Of a stretch of 64,000 bases of DNA, positions 35,470 through 44,746 are shown piece by piece. A program made the position numbers and the translations under genes. The notes beneath the pieces were generated by a model. The model had not been told where the DNA came from. It saw only the letters and a program-made list of their open reading frames with translations, and searched no databases. Within the stretch, counting starts at the first letter, position 1. Each line of letters starts with the position of its first letter. This DNA is from Arthrobacter sp. NicSoilB8 (lineage in GTDB: Bacteria; Actinomycetota; Actinomycetes; Actinomycetales; Micrococcaceae): contig NZ_AP024655.1 of the NCBI RefSeq assembly GCF_019977355.1, forward strand, positions 4,154,001 to 4,218,000. The letters are read 5' to 3'.

Positions 35470-37104
35470 ATGCAGAAAGTACAGATCCTCTCGGGCCGCG
35501 AGGCAGCGGACCTCATCAACGACGACGACGTCATCACCGTCAGCTCCTCCAGCGCCCTGGGCTGCCCGGACAGCGTCCTGGCCGGCATCGGTCAGAGGTT
35601 CGAGGAAACCTCGCACCCGACCAACCTGACTTCCGTACACCCGATCGCCGCCGGCGACATGTACGGCGTCAAGGGCATCGACCACATCGCCCGGCCGGGC
35701 CTGCTGCGCAAGGTCATCGCCGGCTCCTACCCCTCCGGCCCGTCCAGTGCCGAACCGCCCAGGATCTGGCAGATGATCGAACGTGACGAGGTGGAGGCCT
35801 ACAACTTTCCCTCCGGCGTGATCTACCAGATGCACCGCACCGCCGCCGCGAAGCAGCCCGGCGTCTTCACCCAGGTAGGGCTCGACACCTTTATCGACCC
35901 CCGGCTGCAGGGCGGCCGCATGAACGGGACCACCCCCGCCGCCCATGTCGAAACCGCCACTGTGGCCGGACAGGAATGGCTCTTCTTCCCCTCGGTCATC
36001 CCCAACGTGGCCATCATCCGCGCCACCACCGCCGATGAATACGGCAACCTGACCTTTGAGGACGAAGGCTCGCCGCTGGGGGCCCTGGACCTGGCCTACG
36101 CCTCGCACAATAACGGAGGCATCGTCATCGCCCAGGTCAAGCGCATGGCGGAGGCCGGGAGCCTGCACCCCCAGCGCGTTTTGGTGCCCGGCATCCTTGT
36201 GGACGCCGTTGTGATCGCCGAAGACCAGCTCCAGACCACCCTGACCCCCAATGACCCTGCCATCTCCGGGCAGCTGCGCCGGCCCCTGAGCTCCCTCCCG
36301 CACGTCGGCTTCTCCCTCGAAAAGATCACCGCACGCCGGGCAGCCCAGGAACTAAAGGCCGGCGAGATCGTCAACCTCGGCTTCGGCGTCTCGGCGCTGG
36401 TGCCGCACATCCTGGTGGAGGAAGACCAGGGCCGGGAAGTCAGCTGGGTCATCGAACAGGGTGCCGTCGGCGGCATCCCGCTGCTGGACTTCGCCTTCGG
36501 CTGCGCCCAGAACCCGGACGCGATCATGCCCAGCATCGACCAGTTCACTCTCCTTCAGGGCGGCGGCTTCCACCGCTCGCTGCTCTCCTTCCTGGAGATC
36601 GACCGCCACGGCAACGTCAACGTCCACCACTTGCCCAAGAAGCGCCACGTCACCGCCGGCGTCGGCGGCTTCGCCGACATCACTTCCTCCGCCCCGGAGA
36701 TCGTCTTCATGGGCGCCTTCACTGCCGGACGCCGTGACATTGGGGCCAGCGAGATGGGCCTGGACATCCGCTCCGACGGGCCCTTCACCAAGCTCGTCAA
36801 CGACGTCTCCGCCGTCACCTTCTCCGGGCCCAGGGCCCTCGCCCGCGGCCAAAAGGTCAAATACATCACCGAACGCGCCGTGCTGGAACTGACCCCTGGA
36901 GGCCTGGTCGTGACCGAAATCGCTCCCGGCGTCGACCTGCAAAAGGACGTCCTGGACCGCTGCGAGTTCCCGCTGATCGTCTCCGACCGCCTGCGCACGA
37001 TGGATCTCGCCCTCTTCGCCGACGCCCCTGTTGGCATCAGTCTTCCAACGCTGCCGCTGCACGAGCGGATCGAGCAGCGCACTTCCTCCCTGGCCGCGCG
37101 CTGA
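35470..37104 (+). CDS. Family I acyl-CoA:carboxylate CoA-transferase
   Basis: A 544-residue two-domain (alpha-beta fused) CoA-transferase of the propionate/ketoacid type. The catalytic Glu329 sits in VIEQGAVGGIP, the EXGXXGG motif that forms the glutamyl-CoA thioester. Supporting blocks are VSSSSALGCPDSVL, GLDTFIDPRLQGGRMN and ATTADEYGNLTFEDEG. Such enzymes activate organic acids with CoA from acetyl-CoA or similar. Finding one inside a sugar operon next to a crotonase is unusual and suggests that a sugar-derived acid is metabolised as its CoA ester. A GGAAG ribosome binding site precedes the ATG. Confidence 0.9.
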   Translation: MQKVQILSGREAADLINDDDVITVSSSSALGCPDSVLAGIGQRFEETSHPTNLTSVHPIAAGDMYGVKGIDHIARPGLLRKVIAGSYPSGPSSAEPPRIWQMIERDEVEAYNFPSGVIYQMHRTAAAKQPGVFTQVGLDTFIDPRLQGGRMNGTTPAAHVETATVAGQEWLFFPSVIPNVAIIRATTADEYGNLTFEDEGSPLGALDLAYASHNNGGIVIAQVKRMAEAGSLHPQRVLVPGILVDAVVIAEDQLQTTLTPNDPAISGQLRRPLSSLPHVGFSLEKITARRAAQELKAGEIVNLGFGVSALVPHILVEEDQGREVSWVIEQGAVGGIPLLDFAFGCAQNPDAIMPSIDQFTLLQGGGFHRSLLSFLEIDRHGNVNVHHLPKKRHVTAGVGGFADITSSAPEIVFMGAFTAGRRDIGASEMGLDIRSDGPFTKLVNDVSAVTFSGPRALARGQKVKYITERAVLELTPGGLVVTEIAPGVDLQKDVLDRCEFPLIVSDRLRTMDLALFADAPVGISLPTLPLHERIEQRTSSLAAR

Positions 37105-37137
37105 CGCCCGGCCGACACGCCTGAAAGGACTCCTGCG

Positions 37138-39405
37138 ATGAAAAGCTTCCGCATTCTGACCCCCTACGAAACCGAGCTTGCCGACGCCCTGTTCGAGACC
37201 ATGTTTCCCTCCGACGGCGACAGCCCTGACGTCCGCGAGGCCGGGGTTACCGAATACCTGGACCTGACCCTCGAAGGTTACGGACGCAAGGACCTGCCCA
37301 AATACCAATGGCTCTTCGGCGCCCTCGACCGCTACGCCGAAGACAAGCACGGCAGGAACTTCGCCGCGCTGACCCTGGACGAACGCATGGATGTCCTGGC
37401 GCTGCTCGAGCAGGGCGAACTGACCGAAACACTGCCCATGAAGGACCAAAGGGACCTGTTCGGTCTCGTCGTGGCCCACCTGCAGGAGGGCCTGTTCGCC
37501 GACCCGGCCCACGGAGGAAACAAGAATGCCGTCGGCTGGAAGTTCCTCAAGCACCCCGGAGTGTGGCTGGAGAATTCCGCCGAGGAGAACCTCAGCGCCG
37601 AGCACGTGACCAAGGGCGGTGTCATCAAGACCCTCGCCGACGCAATGCAGGAAATCCCCCGCGACACAGAAGGCCACCGGCTCAAGCAGCTCGGCTACGA
37701 GAATGCCGTGAACCCGCAGATGACGGACGAGGTGGATGTCCTGCTCGTCGGTGTCGGCGCCATGGGCGGGCTCAGCGCCCAGGTCTTCGCAGAGGCCGGA
37801 CTCAGCGTGGTCGGCCTCGAGGCAGGCCCGTTCCGTCCGCTCGACGAATTCCTCCCGGACGAACTAGAGCACGCCTACTACACCCGAGGCGGGCTGGGGC
37901 CCAAGTTCCAGCAGGAAACGCCCCGCTGGCGCGAATCCGCCGACGACGAAGAGAGCCGCGAGGCTACCTTCTCGCTGGGCCGCATGGTCAACGGCGTTGG
38001 CGGGTCGGCGGGGCACTACGGGTCCTGGCTGCGCCGCTTCCATCCCTGGCAGTTCGCGCCCAAGAGCCACTACGACGGGCTGTACGGACCCGATGCGCTG
38101 CCGGAGGATTGCACCCTGGCGGACTGGCCCGTCAGCTACGAGGATCTGGAACCGTTTTACACCAAGCTCGAACACCTGATCGGCATCGCGGGCGACGAGT
38201 CCAACCCGTTCATCAAGCGCAGCAAGCCGCTCCCGCTTCCGCCGACCCGCCCGTTCATCCTGGGCAACAAGTTCACGGAAGCCACCGCGGCCGCGGGACT
38301 ACACCCGCACCCTGTCCCGGTCGGATTCACCACCGAGTCCTACGGCGGCCGCCCCGCCACCGGGTACAGTGCCTGGAACAACGGCCTGGGCTCCTTCCGC
38401 GGCGACCGCTGGCACCCCGGCCTCGGCCCCGTGCCGGCCGCCATCGAAACCGGGAACTTTGAGCTGCGCACCCACTCCCGCGTCACCCGGATCATCATGG
38501 ATGACTCCGGCGCCGCCCGCGGCGTGGAATGGGTCGATCCCCTCGGCCGCGTCCGGCGTCAGTATGCCCGTGCCGTCATTCTCTCGGCCTACACCTACGA
38601 GAACCTGCGCCTGATGTACCTCTCCGCGGATTCCCGGCACGAGAACGGCCTCGGCAACAACACCGGCCAGCTGGGCCTGCACTACATGACCAAAATGTTC
38701 GGCCACGTCGACGCACTGTTCCCGGGCACCGAGTTCAACCGTCACACCGGTCCGGCCGCTCAGGGCGTCGTCCTGGACGACTACCTCTCCCCCGCGTTCC
38801 GGTCCCTGGACCACGGCTTCATCGGCGGCGCCACCCTCGGCGCCGAACAGCAGGCCTTGCCGTTGCAAATCGCCCGCGAAACCCTCCCCGAGGACGTCCG
38901 CCGCTGGGGCTCCGGCTACCGGGACCACCTGAAACTCTGGTCCCAGCAGGGCGTGATCAGGATCCAGCCCGACGCCCTTCCCTACGCCTCGCACCGCCTG
39001 GAAATCGACCCCCGGCACCGCGACTCCTCAGGACTTGGGATGCCGCTGGTCCGCGTGACCTACCGGCTCCGCGAGAACGAGCGCCGGCTCGCTGCCTGGA
39101 TGGCTGACCGGGCCACCGGGCTGCTCAAGGATATGGGCGCCACCAAGACGTGGCAGGGCCCGTACTTCACCGGCGTCGGGTCCAGCCACGATCTCGGCGG
39201 CGCCCGGTTCGGCCACGATCCCGCCGCCACCGTGCTGGATGAGAACCTCGCCGTCCACGACACCCGCAACCTCTACATGTACTCCGGTGCCGCCTTCCCC
39301 AGCTGCCCCGGCATCAACCCGACGCTGACCATCTGGGCGATCGTCATGCGCGCGGCCGAACACCTCGCCGGCGAGCTCGGCGGCCGGCGAAAGGACCAGC
39401 CATGA
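37138..39405 (+). CDS. Fusion of gluconate-2-dehydrogenase gamma-type domain and GMC oxidoreductase
   Basis: A 755-residue fusion. Residues 1-170 resemble the small gamma subunit of membrane gluconate 2-dehydrogenase (LTPYETELADALFETMFP, then helical repeats to GVIKTLADAM). Residues 199-750 are a flavin GMC oxidoreductase with VDVLLVGVGAMGGLSAQVF, MVNGVGGSAGHYGSW near 285, GSSHDLGGARFGHDP and the C-terminal PGINPTLTIWAI. Normally the two subunits are separate, and the gamma subunit carries a Tat signal. Here there is none and no cytochrome subunit gene follows, so the enzyme appears cytoplasmic with an unknown electron acceptor. It overlaps the crotonase gene by 4 bases. Confidence 0.85.
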   Translation: MKSFRILTPYETELADALFETMFPSDGDSPDVREAGVTEYLDLTLEGYGRKDLPKYQWLFGALDRYAEDKHGRNFAALTLDERMDVLALLEQGELTETLPMKDQRDLFGLVVAHLQEGLFADPAHGGNKNAVGWKFLKHPGVWLENSAEENLSAEHVTKGGVIKTLADAMQEIPRDTEGHRLKQLGYENAVNPQMTDEVDVLLVGVGAMGGLSAQVFAEAGLSVVGLEAGPFRPLDEFLPDELEHAYYTRGGLGPKFQQETPRWRESADDEESREATFSLGRMVNGVGGSAGHYGSWLRRFHPWQFAPKSHYDGLYGPDALPEDCTLADWPVSYEDLEPFYTKLEHLIGIAGDESNPFIKRSKPLPLPPTRPFILGNKFTEATAAAGLHPHPVPVGFTTESYGGRPATGYSAWNNGLGSFRGDRWHPGLGPVPAAIETGNFELRTHSRVTRIIMDDSGAARGVEWVDPLGRVRRQYARAVILSAYTYENLRLMYLSADSRHENGLGNNTGQLGLHYMTKMFGHVDALFPGTEFNRHTGPAAQGVVLDDYLSPAFRSLDHGFIGGATLGAEQQALPLQIARETLPEDVRRWGSGYRDHLKLWSQQGVIRIQPDALPYASHRLEIDPRHRDSSGLGMPLVRVTYRLRENERRLAAWMADRATGLLKDMGATKTWQGPYFTGVGSSHDLGGARFGHDPAATVLDENLAVHDTRNLYMYSGAAFPSCPGINPTLTIWAIVMRAAEHLAGELGGRRKDQP

Positions 39406-40226
39406 GCACCGACACCGCTTCCGTGGCAGGACGGCTCACCGACGAAGCCAGCGGACAGGTCACGGTCGGCTACTCCGCAGACGGCCACACGGCCACCATC
39501 CTGATCGACAGGGCATCGAAGCTGAACGCCCTGACCCTGGGACTTCTCGAAGACCTCGCCGCTGCCGTCCGGGATGTTGCCGCCTCGCCGGCCCGGCTGG
39601 TGATCGTGCGCACCGGCGGGGAGAAGGTCTTCTGCGTCGGTGCGGACATCAATCACTTCGCCGACCTGTCCGCTGCCGGAATGTGGCGGGACTGGATCGC
39701 CACTGGCCACCGGACGTTCGACGCCCTGGCCGGACTGCGCCAGCCGAGCATCGCCGTCGTCGACGGTCTCGCATTCGGCGGCGGACTGGAGCTTGCCCTG
39801 GCCTGCGACTTCCGCGTGATCGCCGCCGAGGCACGCATTGCCCTGCCCGAGACCGGCCTCGGGACGGTTCCCGGGTGGGGCGGCACCGAACGGGCCACCG
39901 AACTTGCCGGCCGGGCACGAGCCAAGGAACTCGTCCTGACCCGCCGCCAGCTTTCCGGCGAGGAAGCCCTCGCCTGGGGACTGGCCACCGCCGTCGCACC
40001 CCGGGCCAGTCTGGACCACGCGGTGGCCCGGCTCAGCGCCGAGCTGCTGGCCGGAGCGCCGCTGGCCGTGCAGCTGGGCAAGCAACTGATCGACGCCGCC
40101 GCCGACGGCGCCCCCTCCCGCGTGCTGGAGGCCCTCGCCGGCGGGCTGGCCGCGGCCACCGATGACCTGGCCGAGGGCATCGCAGCCTTCCGGGAAAAGC
40201 GCGCCGCGCACTTCACTGACCACTAA
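39402..40226 (+). CDS. Enoyl-CoA hydratase/isomerase (crotonase) family protein
   Basis: A 274-residue crotonase. The oxyanion-hole block is FCVGADINHF (from residue 77) and the CoA-binding region is LAFGGGLELALACD. Both catalytic glutamates of true hydratases are present, E130 (GGGLEL) and E150 (ALPETGLG), followed by PGWGGTERATELAG. It should add water to, or cleave, a CoA-thioester made by the CoA-transferase two genes upstream. The ATGA overlap with the GMC-fusion gene points to tight coupling. There is no thiolase or acyl-CoA dehydrogenase gene nearby, so this is not a standard beta-oxidation set. Confidence 0.9.
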   Translation: MSTDTASVAGRLTDEASGQVTVGYSADGHTATILIDRASKLNALTLGLLEDLAAAVRDVAASPARLVIVRTGGEKVFCVGADINHFADLSAAGMWRDWIATGHRTFDALAGLRQPSIAVVDGLAFGGGLELALACDFRVIAAEARIALPETGLGTVPGWGGTERATELAGRARAKELVLTRRQLSGEEALAWGLATAVAPRASLDHAVARLSAELLAGAPLAVQLGKQLIDAAADGAPSRVLEALAGGLAAATDDLAEGIAAFREKRAAHFTDH

Positions 40227-40268
40227 AGACCGCCCCGCGGACCCACACACTTTCTAAGGACACCTGAC

Positions 40269-41786
40269 ATGGAAACCAAGAGCTACACGCTCGACGACGT
40301 CGAGCCCACCTACCGGCCGATGATCATCGACGGCGAAGACACCGACGCCCAGAGCAGGCAGACGTTCACCCGGCTAAGCCCCGCCCACGAAATCGAGGTC
40401 AGCTCCTTCCCGCAGGGCACACAGGACGACGTCGACCGGGCCGTCACCGCCGCCCGGCAAGCCCTGGAACGCGGCTGGCGGCAGTCCACCGGTTCTGTTC
40501 GGTCCAAGCTTCTGCTCAAGGTCGCCGATCTCGTCCGCCGCGACGCCGAGGAGCTGGCGCTGGCAGAGACCCTCGAGACCGGCAAGCCCATCACCCAGTC
40601 ACGCAACGAAGTCGCCGGCACCGCCGAGTTGTGGGAATACGCGGCCAGTCTTGCCCGCAACACCCAAGGGGAGGCCCACAACGCCCTCGGCCGCGACACC
40701 CTGGCCATGGTGGTCCACGAACCCATCGGCGTTGTCGGCATGATTACGCCCTGGAACTTCCCGTTGCTGATCATCAGCCAGAAGCTGCCGTTCGCCCTGG
40801 CCGCCGGCAACACGGCCGTGGTCAAGCCCAGTGAAAGCACCTCCGCGACCACCGTGATGCTGGGACGGCTCATCCGAGAAGCGGGCTTCCCGGCCGGTGT
40901 GGTCAACATTGTCACCGGTGACCGGGTGGTCGGTGCGGCCATCGCTGAGCACCCGGGCATCGACATGATCAGTTTCACCGGCTCCACCGGCGTCGGCAAG
41001 GGCATCGCCTCCGCCGCCGGCCGGGACCTGAAGAAGGTCGAACTCGAACTCGGCGGCAAGAACCCGCAGATCATCACCGCCAACGCCGATTTCACCGCCG
41101 CGGTCGACGCCGGTGTCTTCGGCGGATACTTCAACGTCGGCCAGTGCTGCAACTCCGGCAGCCGCCTCATCGTGCACCGCTCCATCGCCGATGAATTCGC
41201 CGCCGCCGTCGTCGAACGCGCCCAGCACATGCGCGTCGGTGACCCGCTCAAGGCCGACACGCTCGTCGGGTCCCTTGTCAACGACGCCCAGCTCGCCGTC
41301 GTCGAACGCTATGTGGCCGAAGGCCGCGACGCCGGAGCCCACCTTCTCACCGGCGGGGACCGGCTCGACACCGGCCTGAACGGCCGGTTCTTCCAGCCGA
41401 CCGTCTTCACCGATGTCACGGCAAAGATGTCCATCGCCACCGATGAGATCTTCGGGCCCGTCCTGTCGGTGCTGCCCTACGACACCCTGGAGGAAGCCAT
41501 CGGAATCGCCAACTCCACCTCCTTCGGGCTCTCCGCCGGGATCTGGAGCAACGACATCAACGAGGCACTCACCGCCGCCCGTGACCTGCGCGCCGGCACC
41601 GTGTGGGTCAACCGCTGGATGGACGGTTACCCGGAAGTGCCGTTCGGCGGCTACGGGCACAGCGGAATCGGCAGGGAACTCGGCCGCCAGGCCCTGGCCG
41701 AGTTCAGCGAACTCAAGACCATCCAGCTCCAGGTCGGCATCCGCGAAAACCGCTGGGTCGACGCCCCCGACGCCCCCCGCCGCTAA
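40269..41786 (+). CDS. NAD(P)-dependent aldehyde dehydrogenase
   Basis: A 505-residue aldehyde dehydrogenase. Visible active-site parts are PWNFP with N163, VVKPSE with K186, the general base E260 in VELELGGKNPQ, and the catalytic C294 in GQCCNSGSR. The cofactor loop FTGSTGVGKGI and the C-terminal GGYGHSGIGRE agree. It oxidises an aldehyde to an acid, plausibly the fragment released from the CoA-activated sugar acid or a sugar semialdehyde. It lies 42 bases after the crotonase gene and 30 before the GH88 gene. Confidence 0.92.
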   Translation: METKSYTLDDVEPTYRPMIIDGEDTDAQSRQTFTRLSPAHEIEVSSFPQGTQDDVDRAVTAARQALERGWRQSTGSVRSKLLLKVADLVRRDAEELALAETLETGKPITQSRNEVAGTAELWEYAASLARNTQGEAHNALGRDTLAMVVHEPIGVVGMITPWNFPLLIISQKLPFALAAGNTAVVKPSESTSATTVMLGRLIREAGFPAGVVNIVTGDRVVGAAIAEHPGIDMISFTGSTGVGKGIASAAGRDLKKVELELGGKNPQIITANADFTAAVDAGVFGGYFNVGQCCNSGSRLIVHRSIADEFAAAVVERAQHMRVGDPLKADTLVGSLVNDAQLAVVERYVAEGRDAGAHLLTGGDRLDTGLNGRFFQPTVFTDVTAKMSIATDEIFGPVLSVLPYDTLEEAIGIANSTSFGLSAGIWSNDINEALTAARDLRAGTVWVNRWMDGYPEVPFGGYGHSGIGRELGRQALAEFSELKTIQLQVGIRENRWVDAPDAPRR

Positions 41787-41816
41787 GACACGCACCCCCG
41801 AAGGAAAACAGCAGCC

Positions 41817-43034
41817 ATGACAACCACCACCACTTCAGCCCCCGTGCACGCCCCCGCAACGGTCCTGCCGACCATGCTTCCGCTGACCCTCCCCGCCGGA
41901 TACGAGGTGCCGGCAGCGTTCCGGGAAGCGGCCGGCCGGGCCTGGAAAACCGCCTCAGCGAAAGTGGGCGGACTGATCAGCAGGCACCCGGACCGGTTCC
42001 CCCTGTACACCGAAGAAGGCAAGTGGGTGGTCGACGGGGAGGCCTGGACCAACTGGTGCGAGGGCTTCCTCGGCGGCCAACTGTGGATGCTGTCGCGCCG
42101 GGCCGACGACGCCGACCGCGGCCGGTTCCGCGGCGCGGCCGAGCACTACTCCGAGCTCATCGAGGAACGTAAGAGCGATGACACCGTTCATGACCTGGGC
42201 TTCCTGTTCTGGTCCACGTACCGGCGCTGGTTCGAAGCCACCGGGGACACCACCAAGCGCGACGTCGTCGTCGAGGCCGGACGCACCACCGCCAGCCGCT
42301 ACCGGGACGCCGGCCGGTACATGCCCAGCTTCCGCCAACCTGACAGCCTGTTCATCGACATCATGATGAACATCCATATGGCCCTTTACGCCGCCCAGCA
42401 GACCGGGGACCAGGACATGGCCCGCAAGGCAGTGGACCACTGCCTGACCACCCGCCGTTTCCTCATGCGCGGTGACGGGTCGGCTTCCCACGAAGGCATG
42501 TTCGATCTGGAAACCGGCGCCTTCCTGAAACAGACCACCCAGCAGGGCTTCTCCGACGACGGATCCTGGGCCCGCGGGCAGGCGTGGGCCCTTTACGGTT
42601 TCGGCACCGTTTACCGGTTCACCGGCGAGCGCCGCTTCCTCGAAACGGCCATCGCGGCCGCCGACTTCTACATCGAAAAGACCGGCGACCGCCTCGTTCC
42701 CCCCAACGACTGGGAAGAACCCGCTCCCGTCCGGCCCTACGAGTCCTCTGCCGCCGCCGCGGCGGCAGGCGGCATGTGGCAGCTCGCCGGCCTCGTCCAC
42801 GACCGCACCAAGGCCCAGGTTTACGCGGACTACGCCGTGGACATCCTCTGCCGCCTCGCCGACGGCGACTTCCTCGCCAGCCCGGACGAGGAATGGGAAG
42901 GCGTGCTCAAACACGGTAGCTACCACGAAGGCAAGGACCTGGGCGTGGACGAATCCGTCATGTGGGGCGACTACTGGTTCCTGGACACCGTGGACCAGAT
43001 TCAGCAGTTCGACGAAGCACAGCGGAGCCGGTGA
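41817..43034 (+). CDS. GH88 unsaturated glucuronyl hydrolase
   Basis: A 405-residue glycoside hydrolase family 88 protein with an (alpha/alpha)6 barrel. D126 in VHDLGFLF and D181 in FIDIMMN correspond to the two essential Asp residues of Bacillus UGL. GSWARGQAWALYGF near residue 250 and LGVDESVMWGDYWF at the end are also conserved. It has no signal peptide, so it acts inside the cell on an imported disaccharide. The family removes 4,5-unsaturated uronic acids by adding water across the enol-ether bond. No polysaccharide lyase, KduI or KduD gene is present in the window. It overlaps the next gene by GTGA. Confidence 0.9.
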   Translation: MTTTTTSAPVHAPATVLPTMLPLTLPAGYEVPAAFREAAGRAWKTASAKVGGLISRHPDRFPLYTEEGKWVVDGEAWTNWCEGFLGGQLWMLSRRADDADRGRFRGAAEHYSELIEERKSDDTVHDLGFLFWSTYRRWFEATGDTTKRDVVVEAGRTTASRYRDAGRYMPSFRQPDSLFIDIMMNIHMALYAAQQTGDQDMARKAVDHCLTTRRFLMRGDGSASHEGMFDLETGAFLKQTTQQGFSDDGSWARGQAWALYGFGTVYRFTGERRFLETAIAAADFYIEKTGDRLVPPNDWEEPAPVRPYESSAAAAAAGGMWQLAGLVHDRTKAQVYADYAVDILCRLADGDFLASPDEEWEGVLKHGSYHEGKDLGVDESVMWGDYWFLDTVDQIQQFDEAQRSR

Positions 43035-44656
43035 GCGGCGTGTCCTGGGAAACCATCGACGAGGCACCGCGTCCGGGAGCGCCGGGAGCGCCGGCGCTCC
43101 CGGACGAGGTGATCCGCACCGACATCGCCATCATCGGATCCGGCATGGGCGGCGGCACCATGGCCTACGCCCTGAAAGACTCCGGCGCCAAGATCCTCAT
43201 CATCGAACGCGGCCACCGGCTGCCCGCGGAACCGCAAAACTCCGACCTGGACGAGGTCTATCTCAAAGGCCGCTACAAGAATGCCGACACCTGGTACAAC
43301 GGCCGCACCGGCGCGCCCTTCAAACCCGGCGTCTACTACTGGGTGGGAGGAAACACCAAGGTCTACGGCGCCTGCCTGCCCCGCTTCCGTGCCAGCGACT
43401 TCGAAGAAACCCGGCACCACGACGGGACCTCCCCGGCCTGGCCCTTCAGCTACGCCGACCTCGAGCCGTACTACACACGTGCCGAGCGGCTCTACCAGGT
43501 CCGCGGACAAATCGGCGAGGACCCGACCGAACCGGTTCACTCCGAGGCCTACCCCTACCCGGCGCTGGACCACGAACCGGCCATCCAGGCCCTCGCGGAC
43601 TCGTTGCGGCGCCAGGGCCTGCACCCCTTCCGAATGGCCAACGGGCTGGACGCGGACACCCCCGCAAAGCGCGCCCTCTGCGCCACCAGCGACGGCGCCC
43701 CCAGCGAGGCCGGGCTTAAGTCCGACGCCGAAAAGATCGCCATCAATCCGGCGCTCGACGCTGGGGTGGAGCTGCTGACGGACACCCAGATCACCCGCCT
43801 CATCCCGGGACCGGACGGGCGCACCATCGCCGCCGCCCTGGCCGAACGCAACGGCCAGATCATCCGCATCGAAGCCGACAAGTTCATCCTCGCCGCCGGT
43901 GCCGTGAACTCGGCAGCGCTCCTGCTTCGGTCAGCCACGCAGGAACACCCCCGCGGCCTGGCCAATTCCTCAGGGCTGGTGGGCAGAAACTACATGGTGC
44001 ACAACAGCACGTTCTTCCTCGGCATCAACCCGTTCAAGGTCAACAGGACCCTGTGGCAGAAGACCCTGGGTCTGAACGACTGGTACGAGGCCGGACCCAC
44101 CAACCGGTATCCCTTGGGAAACCTGCAGATGCTCGGGAAACTCCGGGCCAGCATGCTCAAAATGGCACGCAGCTGGGCGCCAAACCCCATCCTGAAGGCG
44201 ATGTCGGACCGGAGCGTCGACATCTACCTCACCACGGAAGACCTGCCCAGCACGACCAACGGCATCAGCGTCGTGGACGGCAAAATCCATGTCTGGTGGG
44301 AACCGAACAACCTCGAACCCCACAAGGAACTGGTCCGCCGGGTCAGCCGGGCAGTCCGGAAGGCCGGATATCCGGTGATCTTCATCGAGCGGATGGGCAT
44401 CGAAACGAACTCCCACCAGTGCGGAACAGCAGTGGCGGGCCACGATCCCCAAACCAGCGTCCTGACCCCGGAGTGCCGCACCCACGATCTGGACAACCTC
44501 TGGATCGTGGACAGCTCCTTCTTCCCCTCCTCGGCGGCCCTCAATCCAGCCCTGACCATCGCGGCCAATGCCCTTCGCGTCGCGGACATCCTGCTCGCCG
44601 AGGGCAAGACATCCGGCCGGGCACACGAGCCTGCCACGACGACACCCGCGGGATAA
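43031..44656 (+). CDS. GMC oxidoreductase, pyranose-oxidase / glycoside-3-oxidase-like
   Basis: A 541-residue flavoprotein from GTG 43031, which overlaps the GH88 stop and has an AGCGGAG ribosome binding site. TDIAIIGSGMGGGTMAYAL near residue 30 binds FAD, YYWVGGNTKVYGACLPRF near 108 is the conserved loop beside the flavin, and HQCGTAVAGHDP with NPALTIAANALRVADIL closes the protein. It resembles actinobacterial pyranose-2-oxidase and C-glycoside-3-oxidase proteins (for example those of Arthrobacter). It may oxidise the sugar ring of a glycoside at C2 or C3. No signal peptide. The repeat-like GAPGAPALP near its N-terminus comes from a short GC-rich duplication. Confidence 0.85.
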   Translation: MSGVSWETIDEAPRPGAPGAPALPDEVIRTDIAIIGSGMGGGTMAYALKDSGAKILIIERGHRLPAEPQNSDLDEVYLKGRYKNADTWYNGRTGAPFKPGVYYWVGGNTKVYGACLPRFRASDFEETRHHDGTSPAWPFSYADLEPYYTRAERLYQVRGQIGEDPTEPVHSEAYPYPALDHEPAIQALADSLRRQGLHPFRMANGLDADTPAKRALCATSDGAPSEAGLKSDAEKIAINPALDAGVELLTDTQITRLIPGPDGRTIAAALAERNGQIIRIEADKFILAAGAVNSAALLLRSATQEHPRGLANSSGLVGRNYMVHNSTFFLGINPFKVNRTLWQKTLGLNDWYEAGPTNRYPLGNLQMLGKLRASMLKMARSWAPNPILKAMSDRSVDIYLTTEDLPSTTNGISVVDGKIHVWWEPNNLEPHKELVRRVSRAVRKAGYPVIFIERMGIETNSHQCGTAVAGHDPQTSVLTPECRTHDLDNLWIVDSSFFPSSAALNPALTIAANALRVADILLAEGKTSGRAHEPATTTPAG

Positions 44657-44746
44657 GTTTCTGTGACTCTCAACCACAGCACCGTCCGGGCCCGCCGCCC
44701 CGGAAGGCGGCGGATGACCCGGGGTTCCGGGGTGACGATTGGTAAA

